64,000 nucleotides of DNA from Verrucomicrobiaceae bacterium. Its GTDB lineage: Bacteria; Verrucomicrobiota; Verrucomicrobiia; Verrucomicrobiales; Verrucomicrobiaceae. The position numbers were made by a program, and so were the translations under genes. Shown piece after piece: positions 1-8,710 of this stretch (position 1 is its first letter; each line of letters begins with the position of its first letter). The stretch spans positions 20,691-84,690 of the forward strand of contig JAEUHK010000024.1 of assembly GCA_016795465.1 (NCBI GenBank). The letters run 5' to 3'. The notes under the pieces are model-generated. The model did not search any database. It saw nothing but the letters and a program-made list of their open reading frames with translations, and had not been told where the DNA came from.

Positions 1-2
1 AC

Positions 3-1220
3 CGCGAGCTGCTCGACGAGCATTTGCTGCAGGAGGCGCAAAACTACGGCTGCGAGCTGATGCGTCCCGCCACGGTGCGCAACATCACGCTCTCCGAGGA
101 CGAGTGCCCGCACACGCTCGAAATCACCCCGCAGGAAGGCCAGGCACGCACCGTGACCACCCGCTGGCTGCTCGATGCCTCCGGCAAGGCCGCCGTGCTC
201 GCGAAGAAGCTCGGTGCCATGCACAGCTACGCGGACGAGCATCCCACCTCCTCGATCTGGTGCCGCTTCCGCAACGTCAACGACCTCGACAGCTTCAAGA
301 GCCGCAAGATGTTCCCCAGCCTCATGAAGGAGGTCAAAAGCATCCGCAGCACCTCGACGAACCATCTCATGGGCCACGGCTGGTGGAGCTGGATCATCCC
401 GCTGCCGGACCGCAGCTTCAGCGCCGGCGTCACCTGGGACCGCCGCCTTTACGATCCACCCGCCGGGCCCAATCCCGTCTCTCGGCTCAAAGCCCACCTG
501 ATGTCGCATCCGGTCGGCAAGCTCATGTTTGAAGACGCCATCGCCGATGAGGACGATGTCTTTTACTACAAGAACCTCATCTACCGTGCCGACCGCATCG
601 CGGGCAACCGCTGGGTCATCGTCGGCGATGCCGCCGGGTTCATGGACCCGCTTTACAGCCACGGCCTCGACTTCTGTGGCCACACCGTCTCCGCCGCCAC
701 GGACATGATCATGCGCGAGCTCGACGGCCAGTGCGTCAAAGAGACCGTCGAATACCTCAACATGGCCTACCCGAAGAGCTGGCGGACGTGGTTCGAGGCT
801 CTCTACAAGGATAAATACTTCTACCTCGGCGATGCCGAGCTCATGCGTGCCGCCTTCCTCATGGACCTGGCGACTTACTTCATCGGCCCCGTGCGCCTCG
901 TTTACAGCAATCCCGACTACGAGTGGAACCGCATGCCTTACGACGGACCTGCCGGAGCCCTTTTTGGCAACTTCATGGCCTTCTACAATCGCCGCCTTGC
1001 CCACCTCGGCCGCGAGCGCATGCGCAAAGGCATTTTCGGAGCTCACAACCACGGCCACGTCTGGACCCCGCGCACCAGTTTCTCACCCGACACCAGCGCC
1101 GTGCGCATTCTTTGGGATGGCATCAAAGTCTGGCTCAAAGCCGAAATCACCACCGCCCTGGCTCCCGCCGGCCTGACCGCACCCGTGATGATGCCCAAGG
1201 AAATCCTCGCGGAGGCCTGA
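3..1220 (+). CDS. FAD-dependent oxidoreductase, tryptophan-halogenase-like (5' truncated)
   Basis: The reading frame is open to the left edge (codons Arg-Glu-Leu-Leu-Asp-Glu-His precede the first TTG at 24), so the true start lies outside the window. The signature GDAAGFMDPLYSHGLDF at about 622-672 matches the second FAD-contacting block of flavin-dependent halogenases and geranylgeranyl-reductase-like monooxygenases, in which a Gly-Asp-Ala turn is followed by a D-P-x-x-S/H-x-G stretch. The N-terminal Rossmann GxGxxG is missing because of truncation. Family knowledge suggests a flavoprotein acting on an aromatic or lipid-like substrate; substrate and halogenation ability cannot be judged. The visible part is cytosolic in character with no membrane segment. 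It ends 68 bases before ychF on the same strand. A plain FAD monooxygenase is the main alternative. Confidence 0.75.
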   Translation, partial: RELLDEHLLQEAQNYGCELMRPATVRNITLSEDECPHTLEITPQEGQARTVTTRWLLDASGKAAVLAKKLGAMHSYADEHPTSSIWCRFRNVNDLDSFKSRKMFPSLMKEVKSIRSTSTNHLMGHGWWSWIIPLPDRSFSAGVTWDRRLYDPPAGPNPVSRLKAHLMSHPVGKLMFEDAIADEDDVFYYKNLIYRADRIAGNRWVIVGDAAGFMDPLYSHGLDFCGHTVSAATDMIMRELDGQCVKETVEYLNMAYPKSWRTWFEALYKDKYFYLGDAELMRAAFLMDLATYFIGPVRLVYSNPDYEWNRMPYDGPAGALFGNFMAFYNRRLAHLGRERMRKGIFGAHNHGHVWTPRTSFSPDTSAVRILWDGIKVWLKAEITTALAPAGLTAPVMMPKEILAEA

Positions 1221-1288
1221 GGCCCGCCGCACATCCGTGTGCTCCCGGGCTTGCTCATCGGGGAAACTGCCCTACTCTCGCCGCCCTT

Positions 1289-2404
1289 ATGCTCCGAGCC
1301 GGTATCGTAGGCCTTCCAAACGTAGGCAAATCCACTCTCTTCAACGCTGTCACCCGCACCCGAAAGGCGGAGGCAGCCAACTATCCCTTCTGCACCATCG
1401 AGCCGAACACCGGCGTCGTCACCGTGCCGGATGAACGCCTCGCCGTGCTCTCGAAGCTCTCCGGCTCCTCGAAGCTCGTGCCTGCCGCGATCGAATTCGT
1501 GGACATCGCCGGCCTCGTGAAGGGTGCCAGCCAGGGTGAGGGCCTCGGCAACAAGTTCCTCAGCCACATCCGCGAGGTGGATGCCATCGTCCACGTCGTG
1601 CGCTGCTTTGAAAATGGCGACATCACCCACGTCAGCGGCAGTATTGATCCCGTGGCGGACATCGAAGTGATCAACACCGAGCTCGTCCTCGCCGACATGG
1701 ACGCCGTCCAACGCCGCAAGGACAAGGCCGAGAAGAACGCCAAACGCGGCGAAAAAGAGGCCAAGGCCGAACTCTCCCTCTGCGAGAAGCTCATTCCGCA
1801 TTTCGATGCCGGAAAGCCCGCCGTGACGCTCGAACTCAGCGATGACGAGCGGAAGCTGCTGAAGTCCTTTTTCCTCCTCACCTCCAAACCCTGCATCTTC
1901 GCCTGCAACGTGGCCGAGGCCGACCTCGCCGCCGCCTCCAAAGATCCGGACAACCACCCCTTCGTCGGCAAGGTGCGCGAGTATGTGCGCCACGCGCACG
2001 AGGCCACCGCCGTCGTCGTCAGCGCCGCCATCGAGAGCGAGCTCATCGATTTGAGCGATGAAGACGCCAAAGCCTACCTCGCCGACATCGGCGTGACGGA
2101 TAGCGGCGTCTCCCGCCTCATCAAAGGTGCTTACGACCTTCTCGGCCTGCAAACCTACCTCACCACCGGCGAGAAGGAAACGCGTGCCTGGACCATCACG
2201 AAGGGCATGAAGGCCCCGCAAGCCGCCGGCGTCATTCACGGCGACTTCGAGCGCGGCTTCATCGCCGGTGAAATCGTCCCTTATCAAGACCTCGTCGAAC
2301 TCGGCTCCTACGCCAAGTGCCGCGAAAAAGGCAAACTGCGCATTGAAGGCAAAGAATACGTCATGAAGGACGGCGACGTCGTCGAGTGGCGCTTCAATGT
2401 GTGA
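1289..2404 (+). CDS. ychF: Ribosome-associated P-loop ATPase YchF/Ola1
   Basis: Universally conserved TRAFAC-class NTPase that binds ribosomes and prefers ATP. The 371-residue product is close to the usual length of about 363. The G1 loop GLPNVGKS is at about residues 7-14 and the G3 region (VDIAGLVKGAS) follows. The G4 position reads CNVAE rather than NKxD, the non-canonical form expected of YchF. The C-terminus carries the TGS domain (YLTTGEKETRAWTI... through DGDVVEWRFNV). The ATG at 1289 was chosen because it gives the standard MLRAGIVGLPNVGKS start; the frame extends further upstream only by chance. It stands alone between the halogenase-like gene and a convergent esterase gene that ends 6 bases beyond its stop. 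Confidence 0.97.
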   Translation: MLRAGIVGLPNVGKSTLFNAVTRTRKAEAANYPFCTIEPNTGVVTVPDERLAVLSKLSGSSKLVPAAIEFVDIAGLVKGASQGEGLGNKFLSHIREVDAIVHVVRCFENGDITHVSGSIDPVADIEVINTELVLADMDAVQRRKDKAEKNAKRGEKEAKAELSLCEKLIPHFDAGKPAVTLELSDDERKLLKSFFLLTSKPCIFACNVAEADLAAASKDPDNHPFVGKVREYVRHAHEATAVVVSAAIESELIDLSDEDAKAYLADIGVTDSGVSRLIKGAYDLLGLQTYLTTGEKETRAWTITKGMKAPQAAGVIHGDFERGFIAGEIVPYQDLVELGSYAKCREKGKLRIEGKEYVMKDGDVVEWRFNV

Positions 2405-2410
2405 TCGCGG

Positions 2411-3589
2411 TCACCGCTTCACATCGAGCAAGACATCCTTTGCGCCTTCGACGACTTCGTATGGCCAATCGTTTGTCGTTGTCGCGGTGCCATCCGGAGT
2501 GTCGAGACCGGGCACATCCGCGGCGCTGTAGCTGACCGTGAGCTTCGCTTTGCCAACCACCGGACCGGTCTTTTCATCGAGCTTGAAGCTGCCACGCATC
2601 ACGCGAGCGCAAGCAACCGGCGCGCTCGGATCTTCCGGCGTGAAGATGACGCTGCCCCAGCTCACCGGCGTGCCGTTGACGGTCACTTTGCCGTTGATGG
2701 CGGTGCGTTTGGCCGGTTTGAGGAAACCTTGATTGCGCAGCCAGTCGCGCAGATGGCCGCTCCAGGTGCCGAGCACGGGATCACCGAGGTACAGCCCGAC
2801 GCCGTGCGGCCCCGGTTTGTAGATGTGCAGCTCGGCAGGCACTTTGTGCTTCCGGCAGGCGAGGTAAAACGCGACCGGATTCTCTGCAGGCACCACGGTG
2901 TCGTCATCGGTGTGGAAGATGAAGATCGGCGGCGTGTTCGCGGTCACGCGCAGCTCGGTGCTGGTGTGCTTCGCCATCTCCTCGTTGTCATTCGGGCCGA
3001 GCAGGTTCTTGCGCGAACCTTTGTGACCGTAGTCTTCGATCATCGAGATCACCGGATACGTCGGCGCAGCCACCGTGGGACGTGCGCTGACTTGATCGAT
3101 GGCATCATTCGTCATGCCCGCGGGCTTTTCGTCAAACATCGTCGCCGCCATCGAGGTGAGGTGACCGCCTGCGCTGAAGCCGATGATGCCAATGCGCTCC
3201 GGGTCGATGCCATACTGCTTCGCATTCGCCCGCACATGCCGGATCGCCCGCTGCACTTCGATAAGCTGCGTGGGAAAATGGTAGCCGTTCGTGCCGAGCC
3301 GGTAATGCAGCACAAACGCGCTCACGCCGATGCCATTGAACCACTTCGCCACCTGCACGCCCTCATGATCGGCCGCGAGCCCGCCATAACCACCGCCCGG
3401 GCACACGACAAAGGCCGCGCCATTCGCCTTCTCCTTCGCCGCGGGCCACACATACACAAACGGCTGGTCCTTGTCCTCGTTCCCCTTCGCCAACGGCGCA
3501 CCATCGGGCCAGAGTTTCACCTTCGCAGGCTCGGCATGGGCGAGAGAGGTCAAAAACAGGGCAGCGGCGAAAAGAGAAAGCTTGTTCAT
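2411..3589 (-). CDS. Secreted alpha/beta hydrolase (acetyl-xylan-esterase-like) with C-terminal regulatory-type beta domain
   Basis: Signal peptide MNKLSLFAAALFLTSLAHA, then an esterase core. The oxyanion strand VVCPGGGYGGLA is at about 62-73, nucleophile elbow GFSAGG has Ser139, an acid is seen in HTDDDTVVP and the histidine in GPHGVGL. This is the triad order of BD-FAE/acetyl-xylan-esterase-like alpha/beta hydrolases that deacetylate plant polysaccharides outside the cytoplasm. The last roughly 95 residues (from NGKVTVNGTPVSWGSV) resemble the small carboxypeptidase-regulatory-like beta domain common in PVC secreted proteins, so the gene looks like a fusion. It is monocistronic and convergent with ychF; the next gene starts divergently at 3641. 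Substrate is inferred. Confidence 0.85.
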   Translation of the reverse strand: MNKLSLFAAALFLTSLAHAEPAKVKLWPDGAPLAKGNEDKDQPFVYVWPAAKEKANGAAFVVCPGGGYGGLAADHEGVQVAKWFNGIGVSAFVLHYRLGTNGYHFPTQLIEVQRAIRHVRANAKQYGIDPERIGIIGFSAGGHLTSMAATMFDEKPAGMTNDAIDQVSARPTVAAPTYPVISMIEDYGHKGSRKNLLGPNDNEEMAKHTSTELRVTANTPPIFIFHTDDDTVVPAENPVAFYLACRKHKVPAELHIYKPGPHGVGLYLGDPVLGTWSGHLRDWLRNQGFLKPAKRTAINGKVTVNGTPVSWGSVIFTPEDPSAPVACARVMRGSFKLDEKTGPVVGKAKLTVSYSAADVPGLDTPDGTATTTNDWPYEVVEGAKDVLLDVKR

Positions 3590-3640
3590 GGTCGGAGAGT
3601 TCTGTTAATCCTGCCGTTCCAACCCGTTCTTTCACCTGCC

Positions 3641-4561
3641 ATGATCTCCCGCCGTCATTTTCTCTCCACCAGCCTCGGTGCGCTCACTGTCTCCACCTTG
3701 CCGGCCATTGAGCCGATCAAGCGCCCCGGCAAAAGCCGCATGCAGCTCGGGGTCGCCGCGTATTCGTTCCGCGAATACTTCCAGTGGATGCGGGACAAAG
3801 AGCAGAAGCCGAAAGGCGACCGCAAGCCGTGGAGCATCACCGATTTCGTCGATTGGTGCGCGGACAACAATGTGCCCGGCGCCGAGCTCACGAGCTACTT
3901 CTTCCCGCCGGATGTGAACGAAGCCTCCCTGCTTGAATTGAAGCGCCACTGCTACCTGCGCGGCGTGCAGATCGCTGGCACGGCCGTGGGCAACAACTTT
4001 GCCCTGCCGAAGGGGGAGAAGCTCAGCGAGCAGATCGCCTACACGAAAAAGTGGATCGACCACGCCGCCACGATGGGTGCGCCACACATTCGTGTCTTTG
4101 CCGGACCGCAGCCGAAAGACCTCACCGAGGAGCAGGCGGTGGCAAACTGCCTCGAAGCCTATCAAGAGTGCCTCGACTACGCGGGCAAGAAGGGCGTCTT
4201 CCTCGGCTTGGAGAACCACGGTGGCATCGTCGCGGAGCCGGAGAACCTCATCAAGATGGTGCAGGCCGCGAAAAGCCCGTGGGCAGGCATCAACTTCGAC
4301 AGCGGCAACTTCCACACCGAGGATCCGTATGCCGATCTCGCGAAGATCGCGCCTTACGCGGTCAATGTGCAGCTCAAGATGGAGATCAGCCGCAAAGGCT
4401 CCGAAAAAGGCAAAGGCGAGCCCAGCGATGTGAAACGCGTGCTCCAGATCCTCCGCGATGCGAACTACCAGGGTTGGTTCACGCTCGAGTTCGAGACGAA
4501 GGAAGACCCGTTCGTGAAGGTGCCGGAGATTTGCGACATGCTGCGTCCGCTGCTGGCGTGA
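3641..4561 (+). CDS. Sugar phosphate isomerase/epimerase-like TIM-barrel protein (Tat-type leader)
   Basis: 306 residues starting MISRRHFLSTSLGAL, an RR-type leader that suggests Tat export. The body has the AP-endonuclease-2/xylose-isomerase-like TIM barrel pattern: LGVAAYSFREY at the first strand, VPGAELTSYF, HIRVFAG, LGLENHGGI with the metal-binding Glu, INFDSGNFHTEDPYADL, VQLKMEI and WFTLEFET near the end. Family members isomerise or epimerise sugars or inositols with a divalent metal; the substrate here is unknown. The ATG at 3641 was preferred over a longer open frame because only this start gives the leader. It reads divergently from the esterase at 3589 and converges on the beta-lactamase-like gene whose stop lies 5 bases away. 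Confidence 0.85.
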   Translation: MISRRHFLSTSLGALTVSTLPAIEPIKRPGKSRMQLGVAAYSFREYFQWMRDKEQKPKGDRKPWSITDFVDWCADNNVPGAELTSYFFPPDVNEASLLELKRHCYLRGVQIAGTAVGNNFALPKGEKLSEQIAYTKKWIDHAATMGAPHIRVFAGPQPKDLTEEQAVANCLEAYQECLDYAGKKGVFLGLENHGGIVAEPENLIKMVQAAKSPWAGINFDSGNFHTEDPYADLAKIAPYAVNVQLKMEISRKGSEKGKGEPSDVKRVLQILRDANYQGWFTLEFETKEDPFVKVPEICDMLRPLLA

Positions 4562-4565
4562 GCAT

Positions 4566-6107
4566 TCACACCGCGGTGCCTTTGAGAGGCGCTCGCGAGT
4601 CTTTGGCCTTCGGATTCATGGCCGTGATGCTGTTCAGGAAGGTGATGGTGACGCCATCACCTTCAAAACGGCAGCTCAACGTGTCATGATGCGGTGTCTC
4701 GTAGTAGCGCCAGGTGAGCAGCAGCGTCTGCGGATCCGTCCACACCGCGCTGGCGGCGATCTTCGACATCGGCGTTTGCTTCGGTTTGCCACCGGAGATG
4801 AGGCGCGGAGGCGTGCCGGGAAACGCCGCCTCACCGCGATGCCATTCTGAAAGACCGCAAACAACGCGATGCGAGTCTGCGGTGAAGGTGCAAGCTTCTT
4901 CATTGAAATCGAACGCCACCTCGCCGAGTCCCAGATCGTTCGCCGCGAGCTTGAATCGCTTCTTTTGTGCTGTTGGCGAGGTTTTGGAGCCTGAAGGCAA
5001 AGCGAGCTTCAAATGGCCCAAACGCTCCGAAAGGCCCTTCGAGGCTCCTTGAGCACCAAAAGCCGGCAAAAGATGCTTCCACACGAGATCGAGCTGGCCC
5101 TGCATGTTCTTGTTCTCGCTCGTCATCACGATCACCGCGTCCTGCTCCGGCAGCACGATGGTGAACTGGCCAAACGCCCCATCACCGCGGAAGGCCGTTC
5201 CCTGACAGCGCCAGAACTGATAGCCATACCCTTGCAGCCAGTCGTTCTTCGCCTTCGGGCGATCCGGCTTGTCACCACCGGGCTGCTGAATGTGAAAGCG
5301 GGTGGCCTCCTCGATCCATGCGGCGGGCAAAAGCTGCCGGCCCTGCCACACGCCCTTTTGCAGCAGCAGTTGCCCAAACTTTGCCAGGCCCTCCGTCTGG
5401 ATGCTGAGCCCCCAACCACCGGTGGCGATGCCGCGCGGGCAGCTCTCCCAACGCATGCCGGTGATGCCCAGCGGCTCAAACAGGCGCGGTGTGAGGTAGT
5501 CGAGGATGTTTTGACCCGTCACCTTCTGCACGATGGCCGAGCACATGTAAGTGGCGGCACTGTTGTACATGAACTGCGTGCCCGGCTTGTGCGCGAAAGG
5601 CTGCGCCAGGAAGGTGCGCACCCAGTTCTCTTCCTTCACTACCGTCTGCGTGGGCTCCTTCTCATTCCCTGTGGACATCGTCAGCAAGTCGTTTACCCGC
5701 ATCGCGGCCAGGTTCTCACTGATCTTCGGCGGCAGATCGTCCGGGAAGAACGAGACGACCTTGTCATCCACGCTCATTTTGCCCTCCGCCACGGCAAAGC
5801 CCACCGCGGTCGAGGTGAAGCTCTTGCTCATCGAGTACATCGTGTGCACCAGCTCCGGCCCATACGGCTCCCACCAGCCTTCCGCGATCACTTTGCCATG
5901 CCGCAACACCATCAGGCTGTGCAGCTCAAACTGCTCGCGAGCCACGGCATCAAGAAAGGCCTCGATGCCCGCACCCGCCACGCCCTCGGCTTCCGGTGTG
6001 CTGCGTGGCAGCCCCGCTGATGAAGCGGCGAAGGACGGACGAAGCCACAGCCCCGCCGCGGACAGCGTGGCCTGCTTGAGGAAAAGACGACGTGAGGCAG
6101 CCTGCAT
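4566..6107 (-). CDS. Serine hydrolase, beta-lactamase/class C-like (Tat-type leader)
   Basis: 513 residues. The leader has SRRLFLKQATLSAAGLWL, an RR motif plus hydrophobic stretch, pointing to Tat export. The catalytic SxxK is SMSK (Ser92, Lys95) within HTMYSMSKSFTSTAVGF, and a Tyr-containing second motif is seen in FMYNSAATYMCSA. The body (YLTPRLFEPLGITGMRWES, GGWGLSIQTEGLAKFGQLLL) is typical of the family of class C beta-lactamase-like esterases and D-aminopeptidases. The C-terminal 150 residues form an extra beta-rich region beyond the usual domain. Most PVC members are esterases or peptidases of unknown substrate rather than antibiotic resistance enzymes. The upstream DUF1080 gene (6851-6126) ends 18 bases before this gene's start, so they may be co-transcribed. 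Confidence 0.88.
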   Translation of the reverse strand: MQAASRRLFLKQATLSAAGLWLRPSFAASSAGLPRSTPEAEGVAGAGIEAFLDAVAREQFELHSLMVLRHGKVIAEGWWEPYGPELVHTMYSMSKSFTSTAVGFAVAEGKMSVDDKVVSFFPDDLPPKISENLAAMRVNDLLTMSTGNEKEPTQTVVKEENWVRTFLAQPFAHKPGTQFMYNSAATYMCSAIVQKVTGQNILDYLTPRLFEPLGITGMRWESCPRGIATGGWGLSIQTEGLAKFGQLLLQKGVWQGRQLLPAAWIEEATRFHIQQPGGDKPDRPKAKNDWLQGYGYQFWRCQGTAFRGDGAFGQFTIVLPEQDAVIVMTSENKNMQGQLDLVWKHLLPAFGAQGASKGLSERLGHLKLALPSGSKTSPTAQKKRFKLAANDLGLGEVAFDFNEEACTFTADSHRVVCGLSEWHRGEAAFPGTPPRLISGGKPKQTPMSKIAASAVWTDPQTLLLTWRYYETPHHDTLSCRFEGDGVTITFLNSITAMNPKAKDSRAPLKGTAV

Positions 6108-6125
6108 GAGCGTGAGGAGCTGAAA

Positions 6126-6851
6126 TTACTTCTTGGCAGCCTTCTTCATCATCTCCGCCGATTCCGCGGCGTTGAGTTCCTTCACATAAATGTTCCGCCA
6201 GCGAATCTCGCCGCCATGCGTTTGCAGCATGATCGGCCCCTTCGCAGGCAACGGCTTCGTGCGATCCCAGAAGTTTTCCATCACCGCGCCATCGACCACC
6301 ACCTTGTCATTCAGCCACACCCACGTCACCTCGCCGATCTGACGGATGAGCACGCTGTTCCACTCGCCGAACTCCTTGTCCGCCAGCACCAGCGGATCGC
6401 GCCCCGGCTTGCCCGGCGTGTTGTTGAAAAGCCCACCGGAGCCCAGATGAGGCTTCCGGTCCGGCTTCTTCGGGTCAAAGACCTGCGTCTTGTCCCAGAT
6501 CTGCACCTGCGGCGTGCCACGCAGGTAGATGCCGCTGTCCGCCTTCGGCACCGTCTTGTATTCGATCATGAGCTCGATGTCGCCAAACTCCGCGTCCGTC
6601 GTCGCGTAGCCGCCTTCACCGTCATTCACCAGTTCGCCATTTTCCACACGCCAGTGCTTGGCGAACTCATCACGCATCTTTTGCAGCGCCGCGGCTTTCT
6701 TCTCGCCTTCCAGCTTCACCACGCTGTGGGGATTCAGCCCATACCAACCGGCGAGGTCTTTGCCGTTGAACAAAGCGCGAAAACCGGGCGGCGGCTCGGC
6801 ATTCAGTAAAGCGGCGGAAGCGAGGAAGGCGAGGAGTGTCGTGAGTTTCAT
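6126..6851 (-). CDS. Secreted DUF1080 (3-keto-disaccharide hydrolase-type) protein
   Basis: The 241-residue product begins MKLTTLLAFLASAALLNAEPPPGFRALFNGKDLAGW. The FxxLFNGKDLxGW opening right after a signal peptide is the hallmark of DUF1080. Later landmarks are GDIELMIEYKTVPKADSGIYLRG, LGSGGLFNN and GPIMLQTHGGEIRWRNIYVKEL, all parts of its concanavalin-like jelly roll. The family is assigned as 3-keto-disaccharide or 3-keto-glycoside hydrolases and is expanded in Verrucomicrobia and Planctomycetes. The ATG at 6851 was chosen because it abuts the signal peptide; the frame continues upstream without family resemblance. It probably shares a transcript with the serine hydrolase downstream. Confidence 0.9.
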   Translation of the reverse strand: MKLTTLLAFLASAALLNAEPPPGFRALFNGKDLAGWYGLNPHSVVKLEGEKKAAALQKMRDEFAKHWRVENGELVNDGEGGYATTDAEFGDIELMIEYKTVPKADSGIYLRGTPQVQIWDKTQVFDPKKPDRKPHLGSGGLFNNTPGKPGRDPLVLADKEFGEWNSVLIRQIGEVTWVWLNDKVVVDGAVMENFWDRTKPLPAKGPIMLQTHGGEIRWRNIYVKELNAAESAEMMKKAAKK

Positions 6852-6975
6852 GGTGGCTGACCACTTCGCCCGCCCGCCCCGCCTTCTTTCACCCCTCCAT
6901 CTCCCGTGGCAGGAAAATCCGGCCACCGGGTTGCCCACGCCTCAAACCCGTGCATCATGCGCCCGCCTACATCAT

Positions 6976-7049
6976 GCACCTGTAGCTCAGTGGACTAGAG
7001 CAGCCGATTTCTAATCGGCCGGTCGCAGGTTCGATCCCTGCCAGGTGCG
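6976..7049 (+). tRNA. tRNA-Arg (anticodon TCT)
   Basis: A 74-nt cloverleaf reads cleanly. The acceptor stem is GCACCTG (6976-6982) with CAGGTGC (7042-7048) and a G discriminator. The D arm contains TAGCTCAG. The anticodon stem GCCGA/TCGGC encloses loop TTTCTAA with anticodon TCT, and the T stem GCAGG/CCTGC encloses TTCGATC. CCA is not encoded. It sits between the DUF1080 gene and a convergent LamG-like gene. No att-like repeat of its 3' end was noticed nearby. Confidence 0.96.
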
Positions 7050-7092
7050 CTTTCTCAGTCAACCGCCGCTTCTCGCCATCACGGATGGCCCT

Positions 7093-7758
7093 TCATGGCG
7101 TGGTTTGGGTCACTCGGATGTCATCCAGCTCGATGCCGGCCTCGCCGCCGTTTTGCATCCAGAGGAGTTTGTGCTTGGCGGCGTTGAAATTGGGTCGCGA
7201 CAGCGTTTGGGACCATTTCTGGCCATCTGCGGTGATGATGACAACCTCGCCGCGAAAGACGATTTTCACCTCGCGCCACGTGTTGGCGGTGAGATCGACC
7301 TTTTCGAGCGGCAACATCTCGTTCAGACGGTAGGCGCCGCTTTTCTTGTCTGGAGGCCGGCCGTTTTTCTGACGAAGCGGATGATTGGCGTCTTTGGAGT
7401 GCGCATCGATCTGCAACTGCACGCCTTCACGCAGCAGTTTGACGCGCAGCATGTGGTCCTCGCTGCCGAAACCATCGTCGCCATCGACGAAGAACCACAG
7501 CCAGCCGCCCGCAGCGAGGTGACGGTAGCGAAACGAGATCGTGAGATCCTTTCCCTCGACCGGCAGATAGACCATCGGCGGATATTTGCCTCCGCTGGAA
7601 CCGCGGGTCCATAGCACGCCGTCGCGCACGCTGGTGTTTTTGTTTGGGATCGGCGTCAGGAAGCGCTTCGCATCAAACGCTGACCCAAAGGTTTCATGAA
7701 TCGGCTCGGCAGCAAAGGTGCTGGAGATGAGGAAGAGAGCAAAAAGCAGGCGCTGCAT
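7093..7758 (-). CDS. Secreted concanavalin A-like (LamG-type) domain protein
   Basis: 221 residues from MQRLLFALFLISSTFAAEP, a signal peptide, then a jelly-roll-like domain: FRYRHLAAGGWLWFFVDGDDGF, HMLRVKLLREGVQLQIDAHS, TWREVKIVFRGEVVIITADG and AGIELDDIRV at the end. The pattern (kinetic of alternating strands, terminal IxLDDIRV) is typical of DUF1080-related or LamG-type carbohydrate-binding or hydrolase domains in PVC bacteria. No catalytic residue can be assigned. The ATG at 7758 fits the leader; the frame runs 15 codons further upstream without a signal-like sequence. It follows the CE1-type esterase gene by 37 bases on the same strand and could be in the same transcript. Confidence 0.7.
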   Translation of the reverse strand: MQRLLFALFLISSTFAAEPIHETFGSAFDAKRFLTPIPNKNTSVRDGVLWTRGSSGGKYPPMVYLPVEGKDLTISFRYRHLAAGGWLWFFVDGDDGFGSEDHMLRVKLLREGVQLQIDAHSKDANHPLRQKNGRPPDKKSGAYRLNEMLPLEKVDLTANTWREVKIVFRGEVVIITADGQKWSQTLSRPNFNAAKHKLLWMQNGGEAGIELDDIRVTQTTP

Positions 7759-7795
7759 GCCGCTGGAACGTATGCGGCATGCGCAATCTGGCGGC

Positions 7796-8698
7796 TCAAT
7801 CAAAAGCGAGCTTCTGCACGAACCAATACAACGCCTGTTTCCATTCCGGCGCGTCGTGGGCGTGGTCGGTGACGTGCCAGATGTGCGGCACGTTTTTGGC
7901 GGTCATCTCGGCATGCAGTTCCTGGCTGACGTGAAGGAGGCCGTCGCGGCTGCCGCAGGAGAGCCAGAGGAGTTTGAGTTGTTTCGCAGCAGCGGGATCA
8001 GGCAGGAGGTCCTCGATGCGTTTGGCGTTGGGGCCGGAGGAGAAGGCACCGAGCCACGCGAAACGATCGAGATGCGCGAAGCCGATGTTCATCGTCTGTC
8101 CGCCTCCCATGGAGAGTCCGGCGAGGGCGCGGTGCTCGCGGTCGCCCTGCACGCTGTAGCGTGATTCGATGGTGGGGATGATGTCAGCAAGCAGATCGCG
8201 CTCGAAGACGAGGAAGGCGGGGATGTGCGCGAAGATGTCGCCGATGGGACGGTCATCTTTTTGGGCGCGACCGTTTGGCATGACGATGATCATGGGCCGC
8301 GCCTTGCCGTCAGCGATGAGGTTGTCGAGCAGGATCTCCGGTTGCGCGTAGCGTGCCCACTCGGTCTCGTCGCCGCCGATGCCATGCAGGAGGTAAAGCA
8401 CGGGATACTTCTTCTCCGTCGAGTAGCCCGGCGGTGTGTAAACATTCATCTTCCGCCGCGTGCAGACCGTTTTGGAGTCATAGCTGATCATCTCCAGCTT
8501 TCCGTGCGGGATGCCGTCGCGCTTGATGTCCCAGCCTGCGGGCGGCGCGGGGAAGGCAGGTTTGTCGTCGGGTTTGAGCTTGATGGCACTCCACGACTCA
8601 CGCGGCTGCGGCGGGATTTTGCTGCTTGGCGGCGCGGTGGGTTCCTGAGCCAGCGCAGCGGCTGTCGTGAGCAGGAGAAAAGGGAGGACGGCTTTCAT
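7796..8698 (-). CDS. Secreted CE1/feruloyl-esterase-like alpha/beta hydrolase
   Basis: About 300 residues; leader MKAVLPFLLLTTAAALA. The core contains RKMNVYTPPGYSTEKKYPVLYLLHGIGGDETEW, the oxyanion-loop region of esterase D/carbohydrate esterase family 1, then ALAGLSMGGGQTMNIGF with the nucleophile Ser in GLSMGG, CGSRDGLLH with a candidate Asp and WHVTDHAHDAPEWKQAL with the His. Family members cleave feruloyl or acetyl esters of plant xylans. Two in-frame ATGs exist (8707 and 8698); the second directly precedes the hydrophobic leader. The gene follows the sialidase gene by 12 bases and precedes the LamG-like gene, making a likely three-gene transcript of secreted polysaccharide enzymes. Confidence 0.87.
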   Translation of the reverse strand: MKAVLPFLLLTTAAALAQEPTAPPSSKIPPQPRESWSAIKLKPDDKPAFPAPPAGWDIKRDGIPHGKLEMISYDSKTVCTRRKMNVYTPPGYSTEKKYPVLYLLHGIGGDETEWARYAQPEILLDNLIADGKARPMIIVMPNGRAQKDDRPIGDIFAHIPAFLVFERDLLADIIPTIESRYSVQGDREHRALAGLSMGGGQTMNIGFAHLDRFAWLGAFSSGPNAKRIEDLLPDPAAAKQLKLLWLSCGSRDGLLHVSQELHAEMTAKNVPHIWHVTDHAHDAPEWKQALYWFVQKLAFD

Positions 8699-8710
8699 GC
8701 AGTTCAAAGA

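Noticed and set aside
1043..2287. Long minus-strand frame opposite ychF
   Set aside because: It is a GC-driven antisense shadow: low-complexity Gly/Val-rich product, no family resemblance, and the plus strand carries a textbook YchF.
4566..6107. Antibiotic-resistance beta-lactamase
   Set aside because: The SxxK family is shared by esterases and peptidases; an extra C-terminal domain and the phylum's many paralogues argue against a resistance claim.
6976..7049. tRNA-Arg as an integration site
   Set aside because: No duplicated 3' end, integrase or mobile-element gene was found near it; flanks are ordinary secreted-enzyme genes.
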